DNA of 9,593 nt from Proteobacteria bacterium UBA6908 (GCA_002451085.1 DKBE01000034.1:1-9593), one strand, 5' to 3'. Shown: positions 1-7,388, counted from the stretch's first letter. The notes: a model not told the origin generated them from the sequence alone. Translations and numbers: made by a program.

Positions 1-426
1 AATAAAATCTAGGTCACTGATATCCAACATATTTTTTATGGCAATCCTGATAATAATAACTAATATCGCTTGATTGTGGGTCACTTTGCAGATCTGTCCA
101 TCTCCACGGATCCTTGTTCTGCCAGAGTCTGTCCGTTTGATACGAAACTCAGGACGCTTACACCGCTCCGCTGAAGACAGCAGCCATCAGCAATGAGCTT
201 TGCCTAGCTGCACATAGTACCGTTTATCTGCAATAAATTACCGTTCACACCAGATCGTATATGGTGTATTCAACCGTTTGTCTGTCTTTTAATACCGTTA
301 ATACTTTTTCGTTCGGACACATTCGATCGCCATCCGTCAGCTGAACTCGGTTGCAACTCAAAGTGTGATCGTTAAACTCTATACCAAGGGACGCTCGAAT
401 AATGCTGGAATACAGGGATTTTACTG
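1..426. other. Gene-free, A+T-rich 5' flank of the minor-pilin operon
   Basis: No convincing coding sequence, tRNA or other RNA gene is visible on either strand. Short open frames such as ATG at 38 close after about eleven codons. The first 70 bases are particularly A+T-rich. The recognisable content is the ACCGTT array at 219-302, described separately, plus a looser match TCCGTTTGA at 132-140. No strong sigma-70 promoter is evident. TATACC at 380-385 could serve as a -10 element about 40 bases before the ATG at 427, but nothing resembling a -35 lies 17 bases upstream, which would fit an activator-dependent promoter. The region most likely carries the promoter and control sites of the pilin operon, but the transcription start cannot be fixed from sequence. 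Confidence 0.7.
219..302 (+). promoter_or_regulatory. Putative LytTR/AlgR-type operator: two pairs of 21-bp-spaced ACCGTT direct repeats
   Basis: Four 9-mers begin at 219 (ACCGTTTAT), 240 (ACCGTTCAC), 273 (ACCGTTTGT) and 294 (ACCGTTAAT), with start-to-start distances of 21, 33 and 21. LytTR-domain regulators are known to bind pairs of direct repeats of the form [TA][AC][CA]GTTN[AG][TG] separated by 12-13 bp. Three of the four elements fit this fully and the second misses only the last base; both pairs have a 12-bp spacer. CCGTTTGTC at 274-282 is one base from the P. aeruginosa AlgR core CCGTTCGTC. The two pairs also resemble each other outside the cores (about 23 of 32 positions), at a 54-bp offset. 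AlgR activates the equivalent pilin operon in P. aeruginosa. That the same kind of regulator acts here is inference; no regulator gene is in the window. Confidence 0.6.
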
Positions 427-1104
427 ATGCAAGATCGGAGCGACCAAGTGAAGGCAGCTACAAAAACATCAAAAACAGGCATTCTGACTGCGTCTTTTGT
501 CGGCTGTAAGCATCCTTTCGTCAGATCAACAAAGTCTATAAATACACCGTTTGTCGGTCTGAATCGACCGAACGCATCCTTTCGTGCCGCCGGATTCACA
601 ACCGTAGAACTGCTGGTGACGATTGCCATAGCCGCGATACTACTAACCTTGGCTGTCCCGAGCATGCGCACCCTGATCCAGAACATGCGCATCACAAGCC
701 AGGCCAATGACCTTATTTCTGACATCAACTTCGCGCGCAGCGAGGCCATCAGGCGTTCGGCGAATGTCACGATCTGCCAATCAACCGATTCAACCGCGGC
801 CTCACCGACCTGTAGCACTGCCGGCACCGACTGGAAGATCGGAAGAATCATTTTTATCGATAGCAACTCCGACGGCCAGCATGCCAGCACTGAAGAGCTG
901 TTACGTATACGGGAGCCACTCGACGGCAACAATACGCTCACCAGTGCGGCCAACCTGGTTGTTTACGCGCGAACCGGAGCAACAACCGCTGGAGCCAAAA
1001 TCGATTTCAGCCTGTGCGACACGCGTGGCGCTGCGTCCGGCCGGAACATTTCTATCGAAGCGACGGGTAGAGCGCTGATCACCAAACCACCCGCTGGTTG
1101 CTAA
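427..1104 (+). CDS. fimT: GspH/FimT-family type IV minor prepilin (FimT/FimU position)
   Basis: Minor pilin that, by analogy with FimU of P. aeruginosa, would help prime pilus assembly at the inner membrane and sit near the tip. The class III prepilin signal is A-G56|F57-T-T-V-E61-L-L, with Glu at mature position 5, followed by a hydrophobic helix to about residue 77. The soluble part has the GspH/FimT pattern: ARSEAIRR near residues 101-108, an IFIDSNSDG stretch at 142-150 that reads like a calcium-type loop (D145, N147, D149, E156), and a C-terminal SGRNI..GR segment ending in Cys. With the ATG at 427 (AGGGA at 414-418) the leader is 56 residues, far longer than usual; GTG at 448 (CGGAG at 436-440) would give 49. 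No ATG, GTG or TTG in frame lies nearer the cleavage site. It is first in the pilin operon. The family is certain; the start and the choice between FimT and FimU are not. Confidence 0.88.
   Translation: MQDRSDQVKAATKTSKTGILTASFVGCKHPFVRSTKSINTPFVGLNRPNASFRAAGFTTVELLVTIAIAAILLTLAVPSMRTLIQNMRITSQANDLISDINFARSEAIRRSANVTICQSTDSTAASPTCSTAGTDWKIGRIIFIDSNSDGQHASTEELLRIREPLDGNNTLTSAANLVVYARTGATTAGAKIDFSLCDTRGAASGRNISIEATGRALITKPPAGC
492..586 (+). promoter_or_regulatory. Possible second, degenerate LytTR/AlgR-like site array inside the 5' end of the fimT ORF
   Basis: Within the unusual leader-coding stretch, elements begin at 492 (GTCTTTTGT), 513 (TCCTTTCGT), 546 (ACCGTTTGT) and 567 (ACCGAACGC). The spacing is 21, 33 and 21, identical to the array at 219-302. 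Against the eight fixed positions of the LytTR consensus they score about 5, 7, 8 and 5. A further 7-of-8 copy, TCCTTTCGT, lies at 577-585, outside this spacing. The 546 element matches that at 273 over ten bases (ACCGTTTGTC). The outer members are weak, so this may be decayed operator sequence, an auxiliary binding region, or coincidence. All spacings are multiples of three, so a protein-level repeat (FVG...PFV...PFVG) is an alternative explanation. Confidence 0.25.
510..585 (+). repeat. Imperfect short direct repeats in the fimT leader region
   Basis: The 12-mer GCATCCTTTCGT occurs exactly at 510-521 and at 574-585, 64 bp apart. TTTGTCGG occurs at 496-503 and at 550-557, 54 bp apart. The two offsets differ, so this is not one simple tandem duplication. 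At protein level it gives FVG, PFV and PFVG segments in the putative leader. The repeats overlap the possible operator-like elements and may be the same signal. Confidence 0.6.
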
Positions 1105-1123
1105 CACGACATCGATTCGACCC

Positions 1124-1588
1124 ATGAAACCATTTAACCAAATGCCTACGACCAGCAGTCCTCAACGCGGCTTCAGTCTGCTCGAAGTGCTCATTGCGCT
1201 GGCCGTTTTTTCGTTTGGCCTGCTGGGATTGGCGGCGCTCCAGACCGTGAGCCTGCGGATTGGCCACGATTCGTATCAGCGCACCCAGGCCACCATGCTG
1301 GCATACGATATTGTCGACCGGATGCGGGCCAACCCCACGGGGCTGGCTGCCGGTAAGTACAACAATATTGCAGACAACTACAATCCCGGATCGACGAATT
1401 GTGTCTCGGTATCCTGCACCACGGATGAACTTGCCGACTTTGACATTCGCTCCTGGCACACCGTCATTGCAGAAAAGCTTTCGCAGGGCAAAGGCACCAT
1501 CGGCACCAGCGGGTCGACACGCACGATCACCGTAAACTGGCGGGAGAACGACCTTCCCATGCAATTGCAATTGGTGGTTCAGCTATGA
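1124..1588 (+). CDS. pilV: Type IV pilus minor prepilin / modification protein PilV
   Basis: PilV-family minor pilin of 154 residues, a component of the FimU-PilV-PilW-PilX priming complex in related bacteria. The prepilin site is R15-G16|F17-S-L-L-E21-V-L, followed by a hydrophobic helix to about residue 39 and the typical AYDIVDRMRANP segment near 60-71. A Cys pair at C93 and C98 followed by ELADFDIRSW is characteristic of the family and probably forms a disulfide loop. The 15-residue charged leader is normal. The ATG at 1124 has no obvious Shine-Dalgarno sequence; Met7 at 1142 would still leave a nine-residue leader. The gene begins 19 bases after fimT and its stop overlaps the pilW start by four bases (ATGA), implying translational coupling. 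Confidence 0.93.
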   Translation: MKPFNQMPTTSSPQRGFSLLEVLIALAVFSFGLLGLAALQTVSLRIGHDSYQRTQATMLAYDIVDRMRANPTGLAAGKYNNIADNYNPGSTNCVSVSCTTDELADFDIRSWHTVIAEKLSQGKGTIGTSGSTRTITVNWRENDLPMQLQLVVQL

Positions 1589-2700
1589 ATTTCCGTAACG
1601 CTCATCGCAAGCCAATACAGGACATGGGATCAATACAGTCGCAATCGGGATTCTCGATGGTTGAGCTCATGGTTGCCATTACCATCGGCCTGATCATCGT
1701 TGCGGCCGCGAGCGAGATATTTCTGCGCAGCCACGCCACCTACCAGGTCGATGAAGGCATGGCCCGCGTCCAGGAAAATGCACGCTTTGCCATGGATTAT
1801 CTCCACAAAGACATCCGCATGGCCGGCTACCTGGGCTGCAACAGCCGACTGTTCGCCGACAACAAAGTGAATAACATCGTCAAGCCGCCCAATCAGGTGA
1901 CGCTCTTCAATACCGGCGGTATGCGTGGATACCGCTACCAATGCACAACCGCTTGCAGCGGCAACCTGTCAGAATGGGAGCCAGCGTTGCCGGCGGAATT
2001 CTTCACAAACGGCGAGGTCAAGACCAAAAGTGATGTCATCATCATCAACCGTGGTTCGGATCTGGATACTTCGCTTTGGGGCAATACGGCTCCGGCCAAT
2101 GGCAATATTCAGCTGAATAATCCCAGCGTGATCAGAACTGAGATCGCTGTAGACGACATTCTGCTGATCTCGGATTGTTCAGCCGCGGATGTGTTTCGGG
2201 CAACCAACGTAGGTCAGGGAGCTCAAACCACCATCGCACACTCCGCTTCCGGAAATACCGGCAGCATGCTGTCCAAGTCGTACGGTGACGATGCGCGGCT
2301 AATGAAACTTGTGACACGCGCGTACTACATCAAAGACTCGGCCACTGACAATGAGCCCGGCCTATACCGCAAGGAGCTCGGGACAGGTGGCGTGTTACAG
2401 GCTGGCCAGGAGCTGGTCGGTGGCGTGGAGTCGATCAAGTTCCTCTACGGCATCGATACTGCAGGCACAGGAAGCATCGCTCAATTTGTTCCGCCGAGCT
2501 CCGTTACCGACTGGACCAAAGTCATCGGCGTTCGCCTTGGCTTCATCGTACGCACCCCGGGCGTCGTCGACACAGCATCGGATACCAAAACATACAATCT
2601 GCTCGATGACACGGCCAGTACGTTCGACGATTTCGGCCCGGTGAACGACAACCGCCGCCGCCGGGTATTCAACGAAACCGTGCGCATCCGCAACCATTAG
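1585..2700 (+). CDS. pilW: Type IV pilus minor prepilin PilW
   Basis: PilW-family minor pilin of 371 residues, one of the larger subunits of the pilus priming complex. The prepilin site is S21-G22|F23-S-M-V-E27-L-M, followed by a hydrophobic helix to about residue 46. The family hallmark RVQENARFAMDYLHKDIRMAGY, at about 61-82, follows, then Cys85 and a beta-rich C-terminal domain ending in ETVRIRN, as expected for the family. The ATG at 1585 overlaps the pilV stop, with GGTGG at 1573-1577 upstream. Met14 at 1624 is a possible alternative start that would shorten the leader from 22 to nine residues. The pilX ribosome-binding site overlaps this gene's stop codon, so translation of the two is probably linked. 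Confidence 0.93.
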   Translation: MNFRNAHRKPIQDMGSIQSQSGFSMVELMVAITIGLIIVAAASEIFLRSHATYQVDEGMARVQENARFAMDYLHKDIRMAGYLGCNSRLFADNKVNNIVKPPNQVTLFNTGGMRGYRYQCTTACSGNLSEWEPALPAEFFTNGEVKTKSDVIIINRGSDLDTSLWGNTAPANGNIQLNNPSVIRTEIAVDDILLISDCSAADVFRATNVGQGAQTTIAHSASGNTGSMLSKSYGDDARLMKLVTRAYYIKDSATDNEPGLYRKELGTGGVLQAGQELVGGVESIKFLYGIDTAGTGSIAQFVPPSSVTDWTKVIGVRLGFIVRTPGVVDTASDTKTYNLLDDTASTFDDFGPVNDNRRRRVFNETVRIRNH

Positions 2701-2709
2701 GATACTGCC

Positions 2710-3243
2710 ATGCGTCCTGCTCAAGCCATTCAGCACACAAGACAGACACAATGCGGCACAGCGCTGATCATGACGCTAGTTTTTCTGTTGCTGCTTTCCC
2801 TGCTCGGCATTACCGCCATGAGCACATCGACTCTGGAAGAGAAGATGACCGGCAACTCGAAAGACCAGAACCTGTCCTTCCAGGCCGCCGAAACCGCCCT
2901 GCGCGCGGCCGAGGTCTGGGTGGAGTCTACCACCGTTGCCACGCAACTCACCGTGAACAACGCCAATGGGATCTATGATCCGTCCACGACCGGCACGGAA
3001 GTGTGGGACACCGTCAACTGGTCGAGCTCGAATGTCGTGACCTATCCCGGCACGCCAGGTACCCCCGCCTCTGGCTCACTGGGCGACGTCAACACCAAGC
3101 CCAAGTACATCATTGAAAAATTAACCACCGAAGCACTATCGCCAGGCACACGCATTACCGTCCGGATCACCGCGCGCGGGACAGGTGCCAGTGACAACAC
3201 TTTATCCATGGTCCAGTCGACCTACGCCAAGACTTACCCGTAA
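2710..3243 (+). CDS. pilX: Type IV pilus minor prepilin PilX
   Basis: PilX-family minor pilin, 177 residues. The N-terminus has the PilX pattern: a charged leader, Q-C15-G16|T17-A-L-I-M21, a very hydrophobic helix to about residue 36, then LEEKMTGNSKDQNLSFQAAETALRAAE at about 42-68, diagnostic of the PilX N-terminal domain. Mature position 5 is Met rather than Glu; absence of Glu5 is known for the analogous GspK pseudopilins and fits a subunit at the extreme tip. AGGA at 2699-2702, seven bases before the ATG, supports the start and overlaps the pilW stop. pilY1 follows after 20 bases, in keeping with the known partnership of these minor pilins with PilY1. Confidence 0.92.
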   Translation: MRPAQAIQHTRQTQCGTALIMTLVFLLLLSLLGITAMSTSTLEEKMTGNSKDQNLSFQAAETALRAAEVWVESTTVATQLTVNNANGIYDPSTTGTEVWDTVNWSSSNVVTYPGTPGTPASGSLGDVNTKPKYIIEKLTTEALSPGTRITVRITARGTGASDNTLSMVQSTYAKTYP

Positions 3244-3263
3244 ACACAGCAGGAGCCACGCCC

Positions 3264-6200
3264 ATGAGCGCCCAATTTCTAATGACAACAACCCTGCCGG
3301 AAATTGCCCGTACGCCTGCTGATGTGAACCATCACGTGACCGAGGCAACCATGAAGCGACCAAGCGCAGACATTGGCAAACGACTCGGCATCTCAATCGC
3401 CATCGCCACAGCCTTGCTGCTCATGGCACCCGCCCCAAGTCCAGCTGCACCGCTGGACATCGCCAATACGCCGCTGTTCCTGTCTGGCACGGTGCAGCCC
3501 AATATCTTTTTCCTGGCCGACGATTCCGGCAGCATGGACTGGAACATGGTAACCAGTGAGACTGATGGCGTGATGTCACTGATTGGTGGCAACACGACTA
3601 CGAAGTACACGTATATCTTTCCGCAGGCTTGCAACCAGTATGGTGCTACCAACACCAACGGCAGAATATTGCCCAGTGAAAATTCCTTATCAACAGCGCA
3701 AAAAAGTAAGTATGGTGTCTGGCGCGCCCGTTTTTCAGGCTACAACTCTCTGTATTACAACCCGGATGTCACCTATCTGCCATGGACCGGCGTTGATAAC
3801 GCCGGAGTGGCCTTTGCCAATGCCAGCCCAACCGCTGCCCGCCTGGATCCCTATGTGTCCGCATCAACCCTTAGCTGCAGCGGTTCTCCCAGCAATAGCG
3901 TTAACCTCACTGCGGTCATGATTTGGACCGCAGACAATGTCCCGAATATAGGTAGCGGAACTACCGACATCAGCGTAACGAATTATTACCCGGCCATGTA
4001 TTACACCTGGACGGACTCGAACAGCAATAGCGTGGTAGACGCTAATGACGCGCACACCCTGGTGGAGATCAGGTCGACAACTCCAACCTATACCCACACC
4101 CTTGGCAAACGCATCGAGTGCGGCGCAAGCTCAACGACCTGCACCTATGCACAGGAAATCCAGAATTTCGCCAACTGGTTCACCTATTATCGTCGGCGCA
4201 TATTGACCTCCAAGAATGCCATCGGCAGGGTGGTGGCACGGTCCACGGCGCGCGTCGGTTTCGGCACATTGCACGACAATGGCACGGTCAATACCCAGAT
4301 CAGCCTCATGAATGCCTCGACCACGTCCGGCAACAAAAAAACGTTGATGGATGCCATCTATAAGAATTTCGCAAGCAGTGGCACACCGCTACGCACCAAG
4401 CTGGATGAGGTTGGAAAATATTATGAATGCGTGAGCGGAAATATCTTTGGGAACGCCGCCGGCACCAACTGTCCTATCGTATCCGCCGCCGATGGCGGCG
4501 CCTGCCAGAAGAACTTCACGGTAATGACTACCGACGGCTATTACAACGATTCCTTCACATTCTCGGCCACACCCAACAACCGGGACGGTGACGGCAACAC
4601 GGCGTTTGATGGCGGTGCCTACGCGGATGCGTGGAGCCACACGCTGGCCGACATTGCCATGGACTACTACGAACGCGATTTGTCGGCGCTGCCCGACAAT
4701 GTGAATCCTGCCGGCGCGGACACGGCCACGCATCAGCATATGAATACCTTCACCGTGGCGTTCGGCGTCAATGGCACACTGTCTGCCAACCCGCCGAATC
4801 CCACATCTCCGTTTGCCTGGCCCGACCCTTCGCTGTCGGATGCAAACAAGATTGACGACCTACGGCATGCCGCCTACAACGGTCGTGGCAAATTCCTCAG
4901 CGCCAAGAATCCAACCGAGCTCGCGACCTCGATGTCCAGTGCCCTGGGCGCAATCGACGATCTCACCAGCTCGGCAGCGGCGGTAGCGGTCAATTCCCAC
5001 ACCCTTACGACCGACACCACCATCTACCAGGCACGCTTCAACAGCAAATACTGGAGCGGCGACCTGCGCGCCCTGCCGATTTCCACCAGCGGGGTAATCG
5101 GATCGACGGAGTTGTGGAAGGCTGCCGATCAGCTCAACAGTCAGAATTGGAATTCGGGCCGGACGATTATCACCCACAACGGCACGACTGGCGTGGCGTT
5201 TCGTTGGGCCAGCCTGAGCGCAAGTCAACAGAACGCACTCAATGATGATCCAACCACCGTAGCGGTCGACTCCGACGGCCTCGGCTCCAACCGACTCAAC
5301 TGGTTGCGTGGCGACGCCACAAACGAAGGCACGGGCAGCAATTTCCGGGAACGCAAGGACGCGGGTGGCAGCCACTTCATGCTCGGTGACCTCATCAACT
5401 CCGCTCCGGTGTATGTAGGAGCACCCGGGGTGTTACCGGACAGCCTGGAAAGCGTCGCCCACTCGACGTTCAGCACAGCCATGGCTACCCGCACGCGCGT
5501 GATCTACGTTGGCAGCAACGACGGTATGCTGCACGGTTTCGATGCCGCCACTGGCAATGAGGTTCTTGCCTATGTGCCGTCGACGCTATATCCAGACCTG
5601 AGCAAGCTGACCGATCCGGCCTATGTCCATCGTTACTATGCAGACGGCTCACCCGCCACTGGTGATGTGTTTGGTACTTACAGTGGCTGCGCCACATCAC
5701 CTTGCTGGCGCACCGTGCTGGTCAGCGGACTGGCGGGCGGTGGCAAAGGCATATTTGCCCTGGACGTGACCAACCCCAGCACATTCAGCGAAGCGAATTC
5801 CAACAAAATTGCGCTATGGGAGATCTCAGGTGCTACCGACAACGATCTTGGCTATACCTTCAGCCAGCCCACTATTGCCAAGGTGAAAACCGGCACGACC
5901 ACCTATAAGTGGGTGGCTATCTTCGGCAATGGCTATAACAGCACAAACGAAAGCGCCGCGCTCTATGTCGTCGATATGGAAAATGGCAGCCTGATCAAGA
6001 AGATCATTGCTGATGCCGGCGGCGGCACCAGCGGCAATGGACTTTCCACCCCCATGGTGTGGGATGAGAATGGCGATTTTGTTGCCGATTATGTCTACGC
6101 CGGCGACCTCAAGGGCAATCTGTGGAAATTTGACCTGAGCACGGGTTCTTCAACAACCTGGAAAGTATCTTACGGTACAGCCGGCGCACCGCGACCGCTG

Positions 6201-6968
6201 TTCAGGGCCGTCGACAGCACTGGGGTCAGCCAACCCATCACGGAACGCCCGGCTGTGAGCAGGCATCCGGTCACCGGAATCACCGGGTCCATGGTGTATT
6301 TCGGCACCGGCAGCTTTATTACCAATGGCGACCGCACGCCGCCCGCCAACCCGACATTTACGTTCTACGGTATTTGGGACAAGGGCGTTGCCAGCACTTC
6401 CGTGCCCGTGGCAAGGTCGGACTTGCTGCCGCAGACGATCAGCGCGGCAAGCGCCACCACCCGGACAATCACCTCTACGGCCATCAACTGGCGTGTATCA
6501 GGCACCACGGCCTGTGCCGCGGACGGGTCTGGTGAGTGCCTGGGATGGCGCGTCGATCTGCCGTTAGCCGGCGAAATGTCGGTGACCAATCCGGTGCTGC
6601 TCACGGCAAGCATGGTCAACATGCCCCGTGTCATCTTCACGACTCTCGTACCTGGCTCGAGCGTCTGCTCCGGTGGCGGTACGGGTTGGCTGATGGAACT
6701 TGACCCGATCAATGGCGGGCTACTGTCGGCACCATACGTTGATACCAATGGCGACGGGGTCATTAATGGCAGCGACTCGATCGTCAGCGGGTTGGAGCTG
6801 GGCATTGGCGTCATCTCGGAACCGGTCGTGATCTATGACCCGGCCAGGGGATTGATCGACAAGGTTTTCAGCGGCTCATCCGGCGCGGTGAAAGCTGTTG
6901 AGCAAACCGGCCTGACGAATCCGCCGGCTCCTGCCGAAGGGCGCAGATCGTGGCGCCAACTCAGATAA
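3264..6968 (+). CDS. pilY1: PilY1: pilus tip-associated adhesin with vWA and PilC/PilY1 beta-propeller domains
   Basis: Large exported protein of 1234 residues (P. aeruginosa PilY1 is about 1160), which in relatives acts in pilus priming, adhesion and surface sensing. A signal peptide lies at about 30-62, starting MKRPSADIGKR and ending near PSPAA. The vWA-like region has a MIDAS motif D86-D-S88-G-S90 and a VMTTDGYYND strand near 420-428. The PilY1/PilC C-terminal domain includes WLRGD (680-684, containing RGD), LGDLINSAPV (from 707), VIYVGSNDGMLHGFDA (from 746) and AGDLKGNLWKFDL (from about 945). Calcium-type loops are seen at 251-262, 441-449, 934-942 and 1160-1171; the 934-942 loop resembles the P. 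aeruginosa site around residues 851-859. AGGAG at 3251-3255 supports the ATG at 3264, but Met30 (3351, GAGG at 3342-3345) starts a more normal signal peptide. Confidence 0.95.
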   Translation: MSAQFLMTTTLPEIARTPADVNHHVTEATMKRPSADIGKRLGISIAIATALLLMAPAPSPAAPLDIANTPLFLSGTVQPNIFFLADDSGSMDWNMVTSETDGVMSLIGGNTTTKYTYIFPQACNQYGATNTNGRILPSENSLSTAQKSKYGVWRARFSGYNSLYYNPDVTYLPWTGVDNAGVAFANASPTAARLDPYVSASTLSCSGSPSNSVNLTAVMIWTADNVPNIGSGTTDISVTNYYPAMYYTWTDSNSNSVVDANDAHTLVEIRSTTPTYTHTLGKRIECGASSTTCTYAQEIQNFANWFTYYRRRILTSKNAIGRVVARSTARVGFGTLHDNGTVNTQISLMNASTTSGNKKTLMDAIYKNFASSGTPLRTKLDEVGKYYECVSGNIFGNAAGTNCPIVSAADGGACQKNFTVMTTDGYYNDSFTFSATPNNRDGDGNTAFDGGAYADAWSHTLADIAMDYYERDLSALPDNVNPAGADTATHQHMNTFTVAFGVNGTLSANPPNPTSPFAWPDPSLSDANKIDDLRHAAYNGRGKFLSAKNPTELATSMSSALGAIDDLTSSAAAVAVNSHTLTTDTTIYQARFNSKYWSGDLRALPISTSGVIGSTELWKAADQLNSQNWNSGRTIITHNGTTGVAFRWASLSASQQNALNDDPTTVAVDSDGLGSNRLNWLRGDATNEGTGSNFRERKDAGGSHFMLGDLINSAPVYVGAPGVLPDSLESVAHSTFSTAMATRTRVIYVGSNDGMLHGFDAATGNEVLAYVPSTLYPDLSKLTDPAYVHRYYADGSPATGDVFGTYSGCATSPCWRTVLVSGLAGGGKGIFALDVTNPSTFSEANSNKIALWEISGATDNDLGYTFSQPTIAKVKTGTTTYKWVAIFGNGYNSTNESAALYVVDMENGSLIKKIIADAGGGTSGNGLSTPMVWDENGDFVADYVYAGDLKGNLWKFDLSTGSSTTWKVSYGTAGAPRPLFRAVDSTGVSQPITERPAVSRHPVTGITGSMVYFGTGSFITNGDRTPPANPTFTFYGIWDKGVASTSVPVARSDLLPQTISAASATTRTITSTAINWRVSGTTACAADGSGECLGWRVDLPLAGEMSVTNPVLLTASMVNMPRVIFTTLVPGSSVCSGGGTGWLMELDPINGGLLSAPYVDTNGDGVINGSDSIVSGLELGIGVISEPVVIYDPARGLIDKVFSGSSGAVKAVEQTGLTNPPAPAEGRRSWRQLR

Positions 6969-6975
6969 GGGGCCA

Positions 6976-6994
6976 TCGCTTGCTGAACAAGCGA
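6976..6994 (+). other. Stem-loop between pilY1 and the pilY2-like gene
   Basis: TCGCTTG at 6976-6982 pairs perfectly with CAAGCGA at 6988-6994 around the five-base loop CTGAA, starting eight bases after the pilY1 stop. No T run follows; the next bases are AACACACACAAGGAG, which lead into the next ribosome-binding site. It is therefore unlikely to be a full intrinsic terminator. It could protect the long upstream mRNA from 3' exonucleases or set the relative amount of downstream message. Confidence 0.45.
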
Positions 6995-7017
6995 AACACA
7001 CACAAGGAGTAATTGTC

Positions 7018-7335
7018 ATGAAACATTTCCTCATGCTGCTGACGGCAGGCCTGATGGGCAGCCTGGTGCTGTCAACGCCATTGTCGGCGGCGGATTTCGC
7101 CGAGCGCGGAAAAATCGACGTGGTGAACCTGAAAGCGAGCTATGTGGTTGTCGACGACAGCAAGTACATGCTCTCCGATAACATCAAGGTGCATTACCAG
7201 GAAGGCCAGGTGGCTTCGGTTTCCGCCCTGCGGCGCGGAATGAAGATTGCCTTTAATGTCATCGGCCAGATTGCGGACAGTCGCGGGGGAAGCCCCGCCA
7301 TTACCGAACTGGTCATTTTGTCCTCGAATAGATAG
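7018..7335 (+). CDS. pilY2: Small exported PilY2-like type IV pilus biogenesis protein
   Basis: Protein of 105 residues with a clear Sec signal peptide: MKHFLMLLTAGLMG..., hydrophobic to about residue 22, cleavage likely after LSAA near 25. The mature part is about 80 residues of short alternating hydrophobic strands (KIDVVNLKASYVVVDDSKYML, then SALRRGMKIAFNVIG), suggesting a compact beta-barrel fold. No catalytic motif or Cys is visible. Size, signal peptide and position between pilY1 and pilE match PilY2 of P. aeruginosa, a poorly understood periplasmic factor needed for normal fimbrial biogenesis. AAGGAG at 7004-7009 is the best Shine-Dalgarno sequence in the operon. The assignment rests mainly on context plus general resemblance; the sequence is less diagnostic than its neighbours. 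Confidence 0.75.
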   Translation: MKHFLMLLTAGLMGSLVLSTPLSAADFAERGKIDVVNLKASYVVVDDSKYMLSDNIKVHYQEGQVASVSALRRGMKIAFNVIGQIADSRGGSPAITELVILSSNR

Positions 7336-7388
7336 GTATTCGATAACTTGATTGCTGGCTCGCTAACGTTGACCTGAGAGAAATACGA

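Noticed and set aside
76..92. TGGG...TTGCA segment resembling a sigma-54 -24/-12 promoter
   Set aside because: The GG and GC dinucleotides are eight bases apart instead of the required ten, and it is over 330 bases from the first gene.
351..385. TTGCAA (351-356) and TATACC (380-385) as a sigma-70 -35/-10 pair
   Set aside because: The spacer is 23 bp, well outside the usual 16-18; only the -10-like element is kept as a weak possibility.
372..953. 193-codon open frame on the minus strand opposite the fimT gene
   Set aside because: It is antisense to a clear GspH/FimT pilin, has low-complexity Val/Ser/Met composition, and shows no recognisable domain or ribosome-binding site; it is a shadow of the real gene.
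4860..5375. 171-codon minus-strand open frame within pilY1
   Set aside because: The + strand frame has unmistakable PilY1 motifs throughout; the opposite frame has no family features and reflects GC-biased codon use.
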